Assembly (NCBI RefSeq): GCF_009909155.2 | Contig: NZ_JAAAPM020000028.1 | Location: 1 to 53,405 of the forward strand | Direction: 5' to 3' | DNA: 53,405 bases | DNA from: Flavobacterium undicola | GTDB taxonomy: Bacteria; Bacteroidota; Bacteroidia; Flavobacteriales; Flavobacteriaceae | Shown here: positions 7,846 through 15,984 of the stretch, in pieces | How the letters are laid out: the number at the start of each line of letters is the position of its first letter | Numbering within the stretch: the first letter of the stretch is position 1 | The notes under the pieces: generated by a model | Databases searched by the model: none | What the model was told of the DNA's origin: nothing | The model's input: the letters and a program-made list of their open reading frames with translations, nothing else | Made by a program: the position numbers and the translations under genes

Positions 7846-8046
7846 TTAACCCAAAAACCCTTTTATCATGCCGAAGTTGGTTTTTAGTTGTGTTATTGCT
7901 TTTGGGCTTTTGGACAGTTCTGCCAGTTTCAACAAAACATCATTGTCCAGTTTTGACAATTGAATTAAAGCTTCTGTTTTTGGTTTTAATTCAAAAGGGG
8001 TATTTGTTGTTACCTCTATTTCAATAGTGTTTTTTAGGCTTGCCAT
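7846..8046 (-). CDS. Small hypothetical late protein
   Basis: 66 residues, start overlapping the 3' end of the upstream coiled-coil gene. Composition is Leu/Lys/Thr-rich with a helical centre (LIQLSKLDNDVLLKLAELSK). No family recognised. The overlap with its neighbour supports translational coupling. Confidence 0.6.
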   Translation of the reverse strand: MASLKNTIEIEVTTNTPFELKPKTEALIQLSKLDNDVLLKLAELSKSPKAITQLKTNFGMIKGFLG

Positions 8047-8807
8047 AATTTGTATTTTTTTAATAGTGTGGCTAATTCGTTTGAAAATTCTACGTTAGAA
8101 TTTAAACCGTTATTAATACTGCCTAGAACAGTCACAACAGTATCATCAATGTTTTGCAAAGCTTCAGCAAAGGATTGTTTTACGGGGCTTGAATAGTCTT
8201 CGACTGCCGCCGCTAATCCAGTCATAGGCATTGGTGTTCCTTTTGCAAAACTTATCAAGGTTGGTAAGTGCTGTATAGCTCCCATCAACATTTCTTGCGT
8301 TCCTTTGCTCTTGTCAGTACTGTATTTAGCCGCTAAACGCTCTTCTTTTAACTCTTCAATCAGTTTTTTTTGCTCCTTGTTTTCGACTTTCAAAACTTCA
8401 TTTTCTGTAAAAAGTCGGGAAGCATCATTTTTGGCTACCATCAAGTTCATCACGTCCAAAGTTCCTAAACCAAAGGAATTAGAAAACATATCGGGAATTT
8501 GTACTTGTTTCGGTTGCGCTTGTGGCTGTGATTGACTTTCTAGCGTATCAGCAGAAAAGTTAACCGTAAAGCCTTGCCCGTCTGTTTTGTAAGTGCTTCC
8601 GTTTTTGCGCTTTAAATTCAGGTTTAACCTTTTATGTCCTTTTGCAAACAGGGTTTCGAAGAATTCCTCTGCCGTTCCGTATTCCTCAATAATTTCAGCA
8701 TGGGTTTTGTTGCGAAACAGAAACGAATTAGTGTCTAAATCTAAAACGGAAACCGCTGCATATTTGTCGTTATTGAGTTTGTCTATTAATTCGTCTAATT
8801 CCCGCAT
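8034..8807 (-). CDS. Coiled-coil late protein of unknown function
   Basis: 257 residues. An N-terminal region of about 80 residues is followed by a Gln/Pro linker (QSQPQAQPKQVQIPD), a coiled coil at about 137-162 (NEVLKVENKEQKKLIEELKEE) and a helical C-terminal part. No signal peptide or membrane segment. A scaffolding or internal virion role is possible because it sits beside the capsid candidates. Not recognised as a known scaffold. Confidence 0.65.
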   Translation of the reverse strand: MRELDELIDKLNNDKYAAVSVLDLDTNSFLFRNKTHAEIIEEYGTAEEFFETLFAKGHKRLNLNLKRKNGSTYKTDGQGFTVNFSADTLESQSQPQAQPKQVQIPDMFSNSFGLGTLDVMNLMVAKNDASRLFTENEVLKVENKEQKKLIEELKEERLAAKYSTDKSKGTQEMLMGAIQHLPTLISFAKGTPMPMTGLAAAVEDYSSPVKQSFAEALQNIDDTVVTVLGSINNGLNSNVEFSNELATLLKKYKLWQA

Positions 8808-9070
8808 TCCACTAATTTTTTATAAATGACTTCGATTCTTTTTACATATGCCATTCCTGCAAAGTCTTCTGAAAAAGTAACGTCCAAATTTACATCGGAC
8901 ACCGTGCCGTCTGCCACTACAATCGTTTTTCTCTCTCCCGCTTTTAAGGTTGCGCCATTGAAAACAACGACAACATCGCCTACATTGAAAACTTCCATAG
9001 TGGTTACACTATAGACAGGAACATTTGTGTTTTCTTTTATAACTACAGTAACGACCGTTGATACTTTCAT
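8795..9070 (-). CDS. Small beta-rich late protein
   Basis: 91 residues, Val/Thr-rich with alternating strands throughout (TVVTVVIKENTNVPVYSV, GERKTIVVADG). It is the third of three consecutive beta-rich proteins (184, 115 and 91 aa). A small jelly-roll or Ig-like minor capsid or penton component is plausible, but no family was recognised. Confidence 0.6.
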   Translation of the reverse strand: MKVSTVVTVVIKENTNVPVYSVTTMEVFNVGDVVVVFNGATLKAGERKTIVVADGTVSDVNLDVTFSEDFAGMAYVKRIEVIYKKLVECGN

Positions 9071-9087
9071 TTTACTTTTGAGGTTGG

Positions 9088-9435
9088 TTATTGTTTGTAA
9101 ATAAGAATGATATTGAAATAGGTGTCTTTGGTTACGGCTGCTTTTGTTTTTACGATGAAATTGAACGATTTTGTTAACGTATCAAAGTTTAACGGCTTGT
9201 AGCTGTCTGAAAACCCGCCACCTTCACGTTTTTTCCAGTGATCGATGTGTGATGATTTTGCAATAGGGATTCCGCTATCATCATTAAAACCAAACTCTGC
9301 CATATTATCTAAGTTGGCGTGATTGGTATGAAGTTCCGCACCCAAAACAAACCCAGCTTCTAGCGATGTGAATAAAGCGGCTTCTTTTTCGCCATTTGGT
9401 ATAATCAGGTTGATTACTTTTTCTTTTGTTTTCAT
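9088..9435 (-). CDS. Beta-rich late protein, possible minor capsid protein
   Basis: 115 residues from the ATG at 9435. A longer in-frame reading starting at 9477 would be translated from the terminator hairpin and is rejected. Predicted strands dominate, ending SFNFIVKTKAAVTKDTYFNI. It lies right after the capsid candidate and its hairpin, so its expression is probably lower. A second small jelly-roll protein is possible, as in phages with two single-jelly-roll capsid proteins, but this is unproven. Confidence 0.6.
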   Translation of the reverse strand: MKTKEKVINLIIPNGEKEAALFTSLEAGFVLGAELHTNHANLDNMAEFGFNDDSGIPIAKSSHIDHWKKREGGGFSDSYKPLNFDTLTKSFNFIVKTKAAVTKDTYFNIILIYKQ

Positions 9436-9450
9436 TTTCTGTTTTTTAAT

Positions 9451-9485
9451 AAAAAAAGCCGTAAGCCAAACGCTCACGGCTTTTT
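9451..9485 (-). terminator. Strong hairpin between capsid candidate and downstream late genes
   Basis: AAAAAGCCGT (9453-9462) and ACGGCTTTTT (9476-9485) form a 10-bp stem with an A-run and T-run on either side, so it can terminate in both directions. It begins 20 bp after the 184-aa gene stop. A partial terminator here would leave that gene transcribed more than the genes after it, as is common for major capsid genes. Confidence 0.75.
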
Positions 9486-9505
9486 GATTTTGCTTAGATC
9501 AATTA

Positions 9506-10060
9506 CTATACTTTCGCTTGGTGCGCTCTGAATTCAAAACGGATGTTGTAATCCGCAGCACCTGAAACCGCAACCCCTTTTGGATATTCGATTTCGAACT
9601 CAAATTCTTGATTAGAAACGATTAACGGAGACGTTGAAACGTTTCTGAACATTTCGTTTGAATTCCCATTAAACAAGTCGCTCATTGGCATGTCAACCAA
9701 GATGTTTCCTGCTTGTTTGATTCTGATTTCCGCATTTTGCAAAGCCTCTGGCAATGTTCCTGTTGCAACATAGACTTCAGATTTAACACTTGCAGCGGCT
9801 GTTGAACCTTTTAATACTCTGATTCCATCAATGATATAATCACGTCCAGCATTCAATTTATTTCCGTCAAGATTAGTAACACCCACCTCGCGTTTGGTAT
9901 TCACATCGATTAACTGGATAGTTCCTCCTTGACCTTTCACGTTTACGTTTAAGTAAAGTGTCTTGTCTGTCAAGGCTACTCTTCCTACGTGTGGGATTCC
10001 GTTGTTTTCTTTTGCTTTCAATGTCGCTACTGCTGACAATAATTGGGTTTTTCTGCTCAT
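9506..10060 (-). CDS. Candidate major capsid protein (single jelly-roll type)
   Basis: 184 residues, no signal peptide, no membrane segment, almost entirely short beta strands and turns (TLYLNVNVKG, GTIQLIDVNTKREVG, FEFEIEYPKG, YNIRFEFRAHQAKV). Size and beta content suit a single jelly-roll capsid protein. Two regulatory features mark it as highly expressed: a distinctive AATCA-repeat leader (10061-10116) and a strong hairpin right after the stop (9451-9485). No family was recognised, so the capsid call is an inference. Structure prediction would decide it. Confidence 0.6.
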   Translation of the reverse strand: MSRKTQLLSAVATLKAKENNGIPHVGRVALTDKTLYLNVNVKGQGGTIQLIDVNTKREVGVTNLDGNKLNAGRDYIIDGIRVLKGSTAAASVKSEVYVATGTLPEALQNAEIRIKQAGNILVDMPMSDLFNGNSNEMFRNVSTSPLIVSNQEFEFEIEYPKGVAVSGAADYNIRFEFRAHQAKV

Positions 10061-10116
10061 TTTTTTGATTGATTTTAGGATTACTCCCGATGATTGATTT
10101 TTTGATTGATGATTGA
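10061..10116 (-). promoter_or_regulatory. AATCA-repeat leader of the capsid candidate (copy 1)
   Basis: Reading the minus strand toward the ATG at 10060: AATCATCAATCAAAAAATC, then AATCATCGGGAGTAATCC, then AAAATCAATCAAAAAA. The repeated AATCAATCA units also precede the basic-protein gene at 1931-1957. Likely a translation enhancer or an RNA-binding site shared by two virion genes. Confidence 0.5.
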
Positions 10117-10125
10117 ACTTATTTT

Positions 10126-10659
10126 CTAACTGTACAGTTCAGCTTCTAAAGTTTCTTCCGCTCCGTTAAGACCTAATTCGTCATCTTGTCCGTAAATGTG
10201 TGATTCCGCCCCGTGCAATCCGTCCGCTGCTTCAAAAACATTTCCATTTTCATCCATGAAAGTTCCGCTTAGACCTGATTCATCCAATTCGTAAACATGT
10301 CCATCAGCACCCATGAATTGACCGTTCAAACCGCCTTCGTCAAAAGGACAAGCTAGACCAACAGCACCTTTTGCAAAAAGGCTTGCCTTACCAGTTCCAG
10401 TAATTTTGTCACCCAAACTTTTTGTTGAAAGTTTTTTGACCGCTATTAAAGCCTGTACTATTGCACTACCTACCAATGCACCTTTAAGCAAATTAGCTTT
10501 GGTTGTTGTTCCGCTTACTTTTGTTGCACCAAAAATTGACGCGCCAGCAACTGCAATATTCAACAACGGACTTTCTGATTGAGGTAATAACGTACTCACG
10601 CCATTCGACACCATACCGCCGATAATCCCTCCTCCAATGGTTACTACTTCTTTATTCAT
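10126..10659 (-). CDS. Gly-rich membrane protein with acidic C-terminal repeats
   Basis: 177 residues. The N-terminal half is Gly/Ala/Val-rich with weak membrane segments (VTIGGGIIGGMVSNGV, LLNIAVAGASIFGA, LLKGALVGSAIVQALIAV). The C-terminal third has repeated units of about 20 residues: GLNGQFMGADGHVYEL, GLSGTFMDENGNVFEA, then GLHGAESHIYG and GLNGAE. No family recognised. The position just before the capsid candidate suggests a major membrane protein of the virion. Confidence 0.6.
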   Translation of the reverse strand: MNKEVVTIGGGIIGGMVSNGVSTLLPQSESPLLNIAVAGASIFGATKVSGTTTKANLLKGALVGSAIVQALIAVKKLSTKSLGDKITGTGKASLFAKGAVGLACPFDEGGLNGQFMGADGHVYELDESGLSGTFMDENGNVFEAADGLHGAESHIYGQDDELGLNGAEETLEAELYS

Positions 10660-10677
10660 TTTTTAAAATTTATTTAA

Positions 10678-11487
10678 TTACTTACTCTTTTTTGTCGCTA
10701 AAACCACTATCCCTGCCAAGGCAACCGCGCCGCCCACATATAAAAGTGTATTGTCTTTTGGGCTTGCTCCTGCCGGTGCTGCTCCTTGTGTAGGCATGAA
10801 ATCTGATGTCAAAGACGTAACTGGGGTTAACTCTCCCACTGGTTCTGTTTCTTCTGCATAAGCAGGTGTTGCGTTTGACGGTTTTACAGTCGTTGGAGCC
10901 GCTTCCGTTTCAGCTTCAGGAGCATACGATGGAGTGGCTTTTGACGGGCTTGGTTGTGGGGGAGGCGTACTATAAGATTCGTCAATCGTAACTGATTTTG
11001 CACCTGTCGCTTGCTGTAAAGCCGCTTCAGTTTTTGGTCCAAAATCGCCATCTGCCTCAACTCCCAAACTTTCTTGTAGCTTTTTAACTTCTGCCCCTTT
11101 GCTTCCTTTTGCAAGTCTTTTGGTTTTTTTTCCTTTTTTTGGACTCTTGCTTTTTACAAGAGTAAGTTTCTTTTTAATATTAGGCTTTGCATGACTAACA
11201 ACCGCCGCCCCGACTTTGGTTTTAGAAAGCTTTACCACTTTTTTAGCCACCTTTGATTTTGAAATCTTACTTGCAACTTTCCCTACTTTAGAATTCATCA
11301 ATTTTGAAGCGACCCCACCGCCCACAGGTATAAATCCTGCTGCAATGGGAGCTGCGAATTTCACCGCCTTAACTGCATTCTTTATACTTACTTGTTTGGC
11401 AATTTTCTTAATTGAGATTTTTTTTAAGAATTTGGATTTCCCTAATCCTACGCCCGACCCACTTTCACTTGCATTTATGTATATCAT
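10678..11487 (-). CDS. Membrane protein with peptidoglycan-binding domain
   Basis: 269 residues. A basic, Lys-rich N-terminal half contains a Gly/Ala hydrophobic stretch (about 47-62). A PG_binding_1-type domain follows (about 125-160: AKGSKGAEVKKLQESLGVEADGDFG). A Pro/Thr/Ala linker precedes a C-terminal membrane helix (about 250-265, YVGGAVALAGIVVLA). A virion protein able to span a membrane and contact peptidoglycan at entry is a good guess. The domain pairs with that of the 130-aa protein at 6546-6938. Confidence 0.7.
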   Translation of the reverse strand: MIYINASESGSGVGLGKSKFLKKISIKKIAKQVSIKNAVKAVKFAAPIAAGFIPVGGGVASKLMNSKVGKVASKISKSKVAKKVVKLSKTKVGAAVVSHAKPNIKKKLTLVKSKSPKKGKKTKRLAKGSKGAEVKKLQESLGVEADGDFGPKTEAALQQATGAKSVTIDESYSTPPPQPSPSKATPSYAPEAETEAAPTTVKPSNATPAYAEETEPVGELTPVTSLTSDFMPTQGAAPAGASPKDNTLLYVGGAVALAGIVVLATKKSK

Positions 11488-11496
11488 ACCTCTTGT

Positions 11497-12201
11497 TTAA
11501 TTAGATTTTCCTAGAAATAACAACCCTAAAAATCCCGCTATACCTAAGTAAATAGGTTTGTTTGATTTTTCTTTTGCAACGGTTGCTGTTTTCTTTGCAA
11601 CGGTTTTTCGGTTTCCTTTTGGAGCGTTCAGCCCGTAATGTGGTAAATTAACTTCCGTGTCGTGTGCCATCGTGTATATTGGTTCTCTGTTATTACTGGT
11701 TGTGCCGTCTATAATTAAATAGCCGTCTTTTATGTTGCCCGTCTCTTGATTTAAAGGCACAATAACATATACATGGGTAAACAAATCAGGTCTAAAACTC
11801 GGTTGTTTAATTTGTCGGATGAAATGCCTTATACCCATATTAGCAAGCAAACAACTTGCAAAAATTGAATAGGTTTTACAATCTACACCCTCAACTCTTT
11901 GCTTAAACGCACACGCAGGACTTCTCAGCATTTGTTCCATTCCATCGGCTTTGTACTGGATATGATTATACAAAAAACCGTATATTTTATCGCAGGTTTC
12001 TTTCAATGAACTTTGTTGCAAAAGTTTTGCAACTTCCTTTGTCTGATGGTTGTACTTAACGACCATTTGCTTAATCATTCGCACGGTATCAAAAGTATTG
12101 CCGTTGCCTAGGCTAGTCTTATCACAGCTAACCGCAGGAAACAACGGCTCGTACTCTTGACCGCCTAACAAATTTCTTCTTAACAAGTTATCAATGTCCA
12201 T
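11497..12201 (-). CDS. Transglutaminase-like cysteine protease, first late gene
   Basis: 234 residues. Triad consistent with the transglutaminase-like/papain fold: Cys108 in GVDCKTYSIFAS, His143 in FTHVYVI and Asp165 in YLIIDGT. The C terminus carries a basic stretch and a hydrophobic helix (about 215-231, YLGIAGFLGLLFLG), so it is probably membrane-anchored. Bacterial enzymes of this fold hydrolyse or transfer acyl groups; in a phage it could process virion proteins or act on peptidoglycan during entry. It starts at 12201, the 5' end of the late operon. Confidence 0.7.
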   Translation of the reverse strand: MDIDNLLRRNLLGGQEYEPLFPAVSCDKTSLGNGNTFDTVRMIKQMVVKYNHQTKEVAKLLQQSSLKETCDKIYGFLYNHIQYKADGMEQMLRSPACAFKQRVEGVDCKTYSIFASCLLANMGIRHFIRQIKQPSFRPDLFTHVYVIVPLNQETGNIKDGYLIIDGTTSNNREPIYTMAHDTEVNLPHYGLNAPKGNRKTVAKKTATVAKEKSNKPIYLGIAGFLGLLFLGKSN

Positions 12202-12517
12202 TTTCGTTTCGTTCTTGTAATAGAGTATTAGGCTTTTTTATTCTATGTCGGTGTAAAGATTAGAAGGATTGAAACAACGATTTGACGATAGGTTAGGTTA
12301 ACCTAGGTTTGCTTACGATAGCGTAACATTGCAAAGCTTTTGCAAATTTTTTTGCAAAAAAAATAACCGCTTCTTGTGGAAGAAGTTTTTTGATTGTGCA
12401 AAAAAGAATGTAAACTTGATTAATATGTAGTTGTAGGTAATGCTAAAAAACTGAAAACGTATAAAAATACCTAAAATAAAAACAACAAAAATTACTTAGC
12501 TTTGTCTCAAATTAAAA
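12202..12517. promoter_or_regulatory. Divergent control region between late operon and R-M genes
   Basis: This 316-bp gap separates the late operon (minus) and the restriction genes (plus). It holds the palindrome AGGTTAACCT (12295-12304), an adjacent ACCTAGGT (12301-12308), the dyad TTACG-ATAG-CGTAA (12313-12326), and paired TTTGCAAA-like blocks near 12330-12360. These are good candidates for late-operon operators. No obvious TAnnTTTG promoter was assigned with confidence. Confidence 0.5.
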
Positions 12518-13630
12518 ATGATCAACAAAATGGAATATCACGAAAGAATTACAAAACTAACAGGAAATGTTCCAACATTATTGGTAGATTTTGAACAGCC
12601 AAGAAAAAAAGCAAGTACACCTACGCAGGCGTCGTCAAATTTCATAACAAATAAAGAGCAAGGAGATTGGGCAGAAAATCTAGTTACAAGAGCAATAAAT
12701 GAAACCTCAAAAAATTACATTGCAATAAAGTATGGTAAATCAGATGATTTAGTTGCAGGGGAAGAAGGCTTTGGCGAATTTTATCAAGAATTTCAAAACG
12801 AATTAGATACAATTGGCAAAAGACCAGATTTATTGATTTTTAATAAAGAAGATTTTGACGAAAAATTAGGATTAGACATTAGCCAAATTCCACATTATCA
12901 AATAACGGAGTATGTAAAAAAAGCAATAGCTGGTATTGAGGTAAGGTCAAGTGCCTTTTTAATAGACCAATACGAATTATTTATGCAGGTGAAAAGTGAA
13001 AAATTCATTAAAATTGCATTAGAAACTAAAGATTATTTACTTTCCGAATTTATGGATGTTTTAGACCATCCATCAAGAAAGAAATATATTGATTTATTAA
13101 ATGGCTTAACTTTAAATTCTTTAAGTGTAACAAATTTTGTAACTCCAAGCTGGACTTCATCAGAAAGATTAGTATTAGCCAAAAATCAATTTAGAATTTT
13201 AAAAACTGCTTTAAAAGAAATTCAAAAAAGAGATTACTTATCAATAACTCCAAAAGTTGAAGATATAAAAGTTGTATATAAGTGGATTGAAACTTTCAAT
13301 GTTCCTCATTTTTATTTCCAAGTTTTCTTTGATAAAGTTTATGGAATATCTTTTGAACAAATTCTTGAAATAATTTCAGATAGCAATAATGAAAGTGTTA
13401 TATTTTCAGTAGAAAAAGATACTGGAAATCAAAATAAAACAACTATCAAAATAAAATCTAAAACTGGTATTACTATCGCTTCTAAAGTCGAAGAACCTAT
13501 TCACGAAAGTGTCCGTAAAGAAATGGATAGAGGAAGGTTGTTATTTTATGTAACTTTTAAAGGAGGAACTGCTTATTTAGATATTGATAACTTGAGAAGT
13601 ATTTTAGGAATTGGAAATAAGGAATTTTAA
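12518..13630 (+). CDS. AccI-family type II restriction endonuclease
   Basis: 370 residues, matching the length and conserved blocks of AccI-type endonucleases (RE_AccI family): [12 protein letters not shown] near the N terminus, RPDLLIF at 102-108 and EVRSS at 141-145, the latter two probably forming a PD-(D/E)xK-like active site. AccI enzymes cut GTMKAC; the exact specificity of this one is inferred, not seen. It overlaps the methylase by one base (TAATG at 13628-13632), so the two are cotranscribed. Orientation opposite to the flanking phage genes marks it as cargo. Confidence 0.7.
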   Translation: MINKMEYHERITKLTGNVPTLLVDFEQPRKKASTPTQASSNFITNKEQGDWAENLVTRAINETSKNYIAIKYGKSDDLVAGEEGFGEFYQEFQNELDTIGKRPDLLIFNKEDFDEKLGLDISQIPHYQITEYVKKAIAGIEVRSSAFLIDQYELFMQVKSEKFIKIALETKDYLLSEFMDVLDHPSRKKYIDLLNGLTLNSLSVTNFVTPSWTSSERLVLAKNQFRILKTALKEIQKRDYLSITPKVEDIKVVYKWIETFNVPHFYFQVFFDKVYGISFEQILEIISDSNNESVIFSVEKDTGNQNKTTIKIKSKTGITIASKVEEPIHESVRKEMDRGRLLFYVTFKGGTAYLDIDNLRSILGIGNKEF

Positions 13631-15237
13631 TGATCGAACTAAAAGAAAATATCACTAATAATTCAATTGAAAAAGATTACTCAAAATCAATTTCATTAAG
13701 TCATCGCAAAAAATTTGCTCAATTTTTTACGCCTTTTCCAATCGCGGATTTAATGGCTAAATGGATTTTAGGAAATCCTGATTTAAAAACTATTTTAGAA
13801 CCAGCATTCGGTTTAGGTGTTTTTTCAAGAGCTATTTTATCTCATAATGAAAACTTAAGCATTAAAGCATTTGAAATAGATGAAATTATTTTTGCCAATG
13901 CAAAAAACATATTTGATGAATTTGAAAACGTATCAATTCACTTGCAAGATTACATGTACAATGATTGGAAAAATAAATATGATGGTATAATCTGTAATCC
14001 GCCATATTTTAAATTTCACGATTACGATAATAAAAATATACTAAAAGAAATAGAAACAAACTTAAATTGTAAACTAAATGGATTTACTAATTTATATACT
14101 TTATTTCTATTGAAATCAATATTTCAATTAAGCAAAAATGGACGTTGTGCCTTTATAATTCCTTCAGAATTTCTTAATTCAGATTATGGTAAATTGGTAA
14201 AAACGTATTTAATAAAAAGTAAAACCCTAAGACATATTTTTGTCATTGACTTTGAAGAAAATGTGTTTGATGATGCTTTAACAACAGCATCTATTATACT
14301 TTGCGCAAATGATAACGAAACTAGTGAAGTTCAATTTAGTAATATTCAATCCATAAATGATTTAAACCAAATACAAGAAATTATAAATAGTTATCCAAAT
14401 AAAATAACTACAAAACAAGTTTATAATTTTAGTGAACTTAATCCAGAAATAAAATGGAAAGCATATTATCAAAAACAAAATGCAATAAATTTTAAAAACC
14501 TAGTTCCCTTTTCAAAATACGCAAAAGTTGTTCGAGGAATTGCTACAGGTTCAAATGATTATTTTACTTTTAATCAATCTAAAGCAAAGGAATTTTCAAT
14601 AAACGAAAAATATCTTTTGCCTTGTATTTGTAGAGCAATAAATTCAAAAAGTACATTTTTCACAGAATTAGATTTTGAAGCTTTAAAAAGCGATGATAAA
14701 ATTGTTTATTTATTAAACGCAGTAAATTCAAACGATAAAAATGTTATAAGTTATTTGCAAAAAGGAGAAGAAGAGCAAATAAATAAAAAATTTTTAACAT
14801 CTAGTAGAACACCTTGGTATTCATTAGAAAACCGACCTCCAGCTCCAATTTGGGTTTCTGTATTCAACAGAAAAGGATTAAGATTTATTCGCAATGAAGC
14901 AAATATTTCTAATTTAACTACATTTCATTGTATATACCCAAAGCAAACAAACTCATTTACGCAAATAAACATAGACCTCTTGTTTGCATATTTATTAACC
15001 GAAACTGCAAAACAAATTTTTGAAGATAATAGTAGAGAATATGGTAATGGGTTACAAAAATTTGAACCAAACGACATCAATAAAGGAAAAATGTTAGATT
15101 TAGAACTAATTGATGAAAAAACAAAAGAAAGTATTTTAAATCTTTACAAAAACTATAAAATTGAAGTGACAGAAAACAAAAATGGCGAAGAATATTTAAA
15201 AAAAATAAATGAGATATTCATTGAGAAATTTACGTAA
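13630..15237 (+). CDS. N6-adenine DNA methyltransferase of the AccI-type system
   Basis: 535 residues. SAM-binding motif I is EPAFGLG at 57-63, preceded by an FFTPFPIADLMA motif X segment; catalytic motif IV is NPPY at 123-126, typical of N6-adenine methylases (Eco57I/TaqI group). The C-terminal half, from about 300, should be the target-recognition region. It protects host DNA from the endonuclease encoded just upstream. Length agrees with M.AccI-type enzymes (about 540 aa). Confidence 0.8.
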   Translation: MIELKENITNNSIEKDYSKSISLSHRKKFAQFFTPFPIADLMAKWILGNPDLKTILEPAFGLGVFSRAILSHNENLSIKAFEIDEIIFANAKNIFDEFENVSIHLQDYMYNDWKNKYDGIICNPPYFKFHDYDNKNILKEIETNLNCKLNGFTNLYTLFLLKSIFQLSKNGRCAFIIPSEFLNSDYGKLVKTYLIKSKTLRHIFVIDFEENVFDDALTTASIILCANDNETSEVQFSNIQSINDLNQIQEIINSYPNKITTKQVYNFSELNPEIKWKAYYQKQNAINFKNLVPFSKYAKVVRGIATGSNDYFTFNQSKAKEFSINEKYLLPCICRAINSKSTFFTELDFEALKSDDKIVYLLNAVNSNDKNVISYLQKGEEEQINKKFLTSSRTPWYSLENRPPAPIWVSVFNRKGLRFIRNEANISNLTTFHCIYPKQTNSFTQINIDLLFAYLLTETAKQIFEDNSREYGNGLQKFEPNDINKGKMLDLELIDEKTKESILNLYKNYKIEVTENKNGEEYLKKINEIFIEKFT

Positions 15238-15486
15238 AAACAAGCAATACATACAACTTACTACAATAGATTTGGGTAATTGACTTAATTTGGAAATGGT
15301 TTTGTATTTGGGTTGTTTTGGTAATCCAAAGACAAGGCTTTTTTAAGCCCAAACCTATTGAAGCAAGGAGTTGTTAAATGAGATTTACGAGCCGAGTGCA
15401 AAACGATTGGATTCCTCGCAAGATTCCATTCCTTGAATTAGATTAAATTTTTTAACAGATTCATTGCCACTTGGCTATTTAAAAAA
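15238..15486. other. Intergenic spacer after the methylase
   Basis: This spacer of about 250 bp is between the convergent methylase and early genes. A weak inverted repeat is present around 15330-15350 (gcttttttaagc). No convincing gene or rho-independent terminator was seen. Confidence 0.4.
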
Positions 15487-15732
15487 TTATTTTGATTGAA
15501 AATCGATTTTAAGACGCCTTCTTATTAGAAAGGTGTATTTGTCCTTGCCTCCGTTTAATATCTTGTTAAAAAGCTTTATTTTAAGTTGTTCGTCATTTAT
15601 AAATCCCGAAAGCTTGTTTGCGCTAGTTAATTTTGTGTTTTTGATTGGATTTTCTTTAGGATTTTCCAGTACACGGATAATAAAGTTGCGATTTATTAAT
15701 GCGTTTGTTGGGTTGTCTGATGGTTTTGCCAT
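15487..15732 (-). CDS. Small hypothetical early protein
   Basis: 81 residues, basic, ending FLIRRRLKIDFQSK. It follows the DUF3850 gene by a few bases. No family recognised. It is the last gene of the early module. Confidence 0.5.
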   Translation of the reverse strand: MAKPSDNPTNALINRNFIIRVLENPKENPIKNTKLTSANKLSGFINDEQLKIKLFNKILNGGKDKYTFLIRRRLKIDFQSK

Positions 15733-15737
15733 TTGTT

Positions 15738-15980
15738 CTAAAGCTGTTTTTCAATGGATAATATTACGTAACCCTCTTGCAGTCCGTAATTGGTATCTTC
15801 AAAAACATTCGTTATTGTTCTTGTGTAACTCCATTTTGAAGTGTCTTCAAACTCTATTATCTTAAAACGGATGATATCACCAGCTTTGAAATCTCTATCG
15901 TTTTTCCTAAGTTCCCAGTTCTTCTTGCCAATAAAATGGAGTTGTGCAAACTCGTATTTAATTTTTAAATCGTGTGTCAT
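15738..15980 (-). CDS. DUF3850 (ASCH/PUA-like) protein
   Basis: 80 residues. Pattern matches the DUF3850 branch of ASCH domains: an opening LKIKYEFAQ, the WELRKNDRDFKAGD block (residues about 21-34), and the closing GLQEGYVILSI. ASCH folds bind RNA or nucleotides; DUF3850 proteins are common in phages and mobile elements, with no firm function. Short spacing to both neighbours puts it in the early operon. Confidence 0.75.
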   Translation of the reverse strand: MTHDLKIKYEFAQLHFIGKKNWELRKNDRDFKAGDIIRFKIIEFEDTSKWSYTRTITNVFEDTNYGLQEGYVILSIEKQL

Positions 15981-15984
15981 ATCT

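Noticed and set aside
9436..9477. N-terminal extension of the 115-aa late protein (start at 9477)
   Set aside because: It would be translated from the terminator hairpin, and the start at 9435 has an A-rich leader.
10884..11114. Minus-strand frame inside the 269-aa gene
   Set aside because: Same strand in another phase, composition of a frame shadow, no leader.
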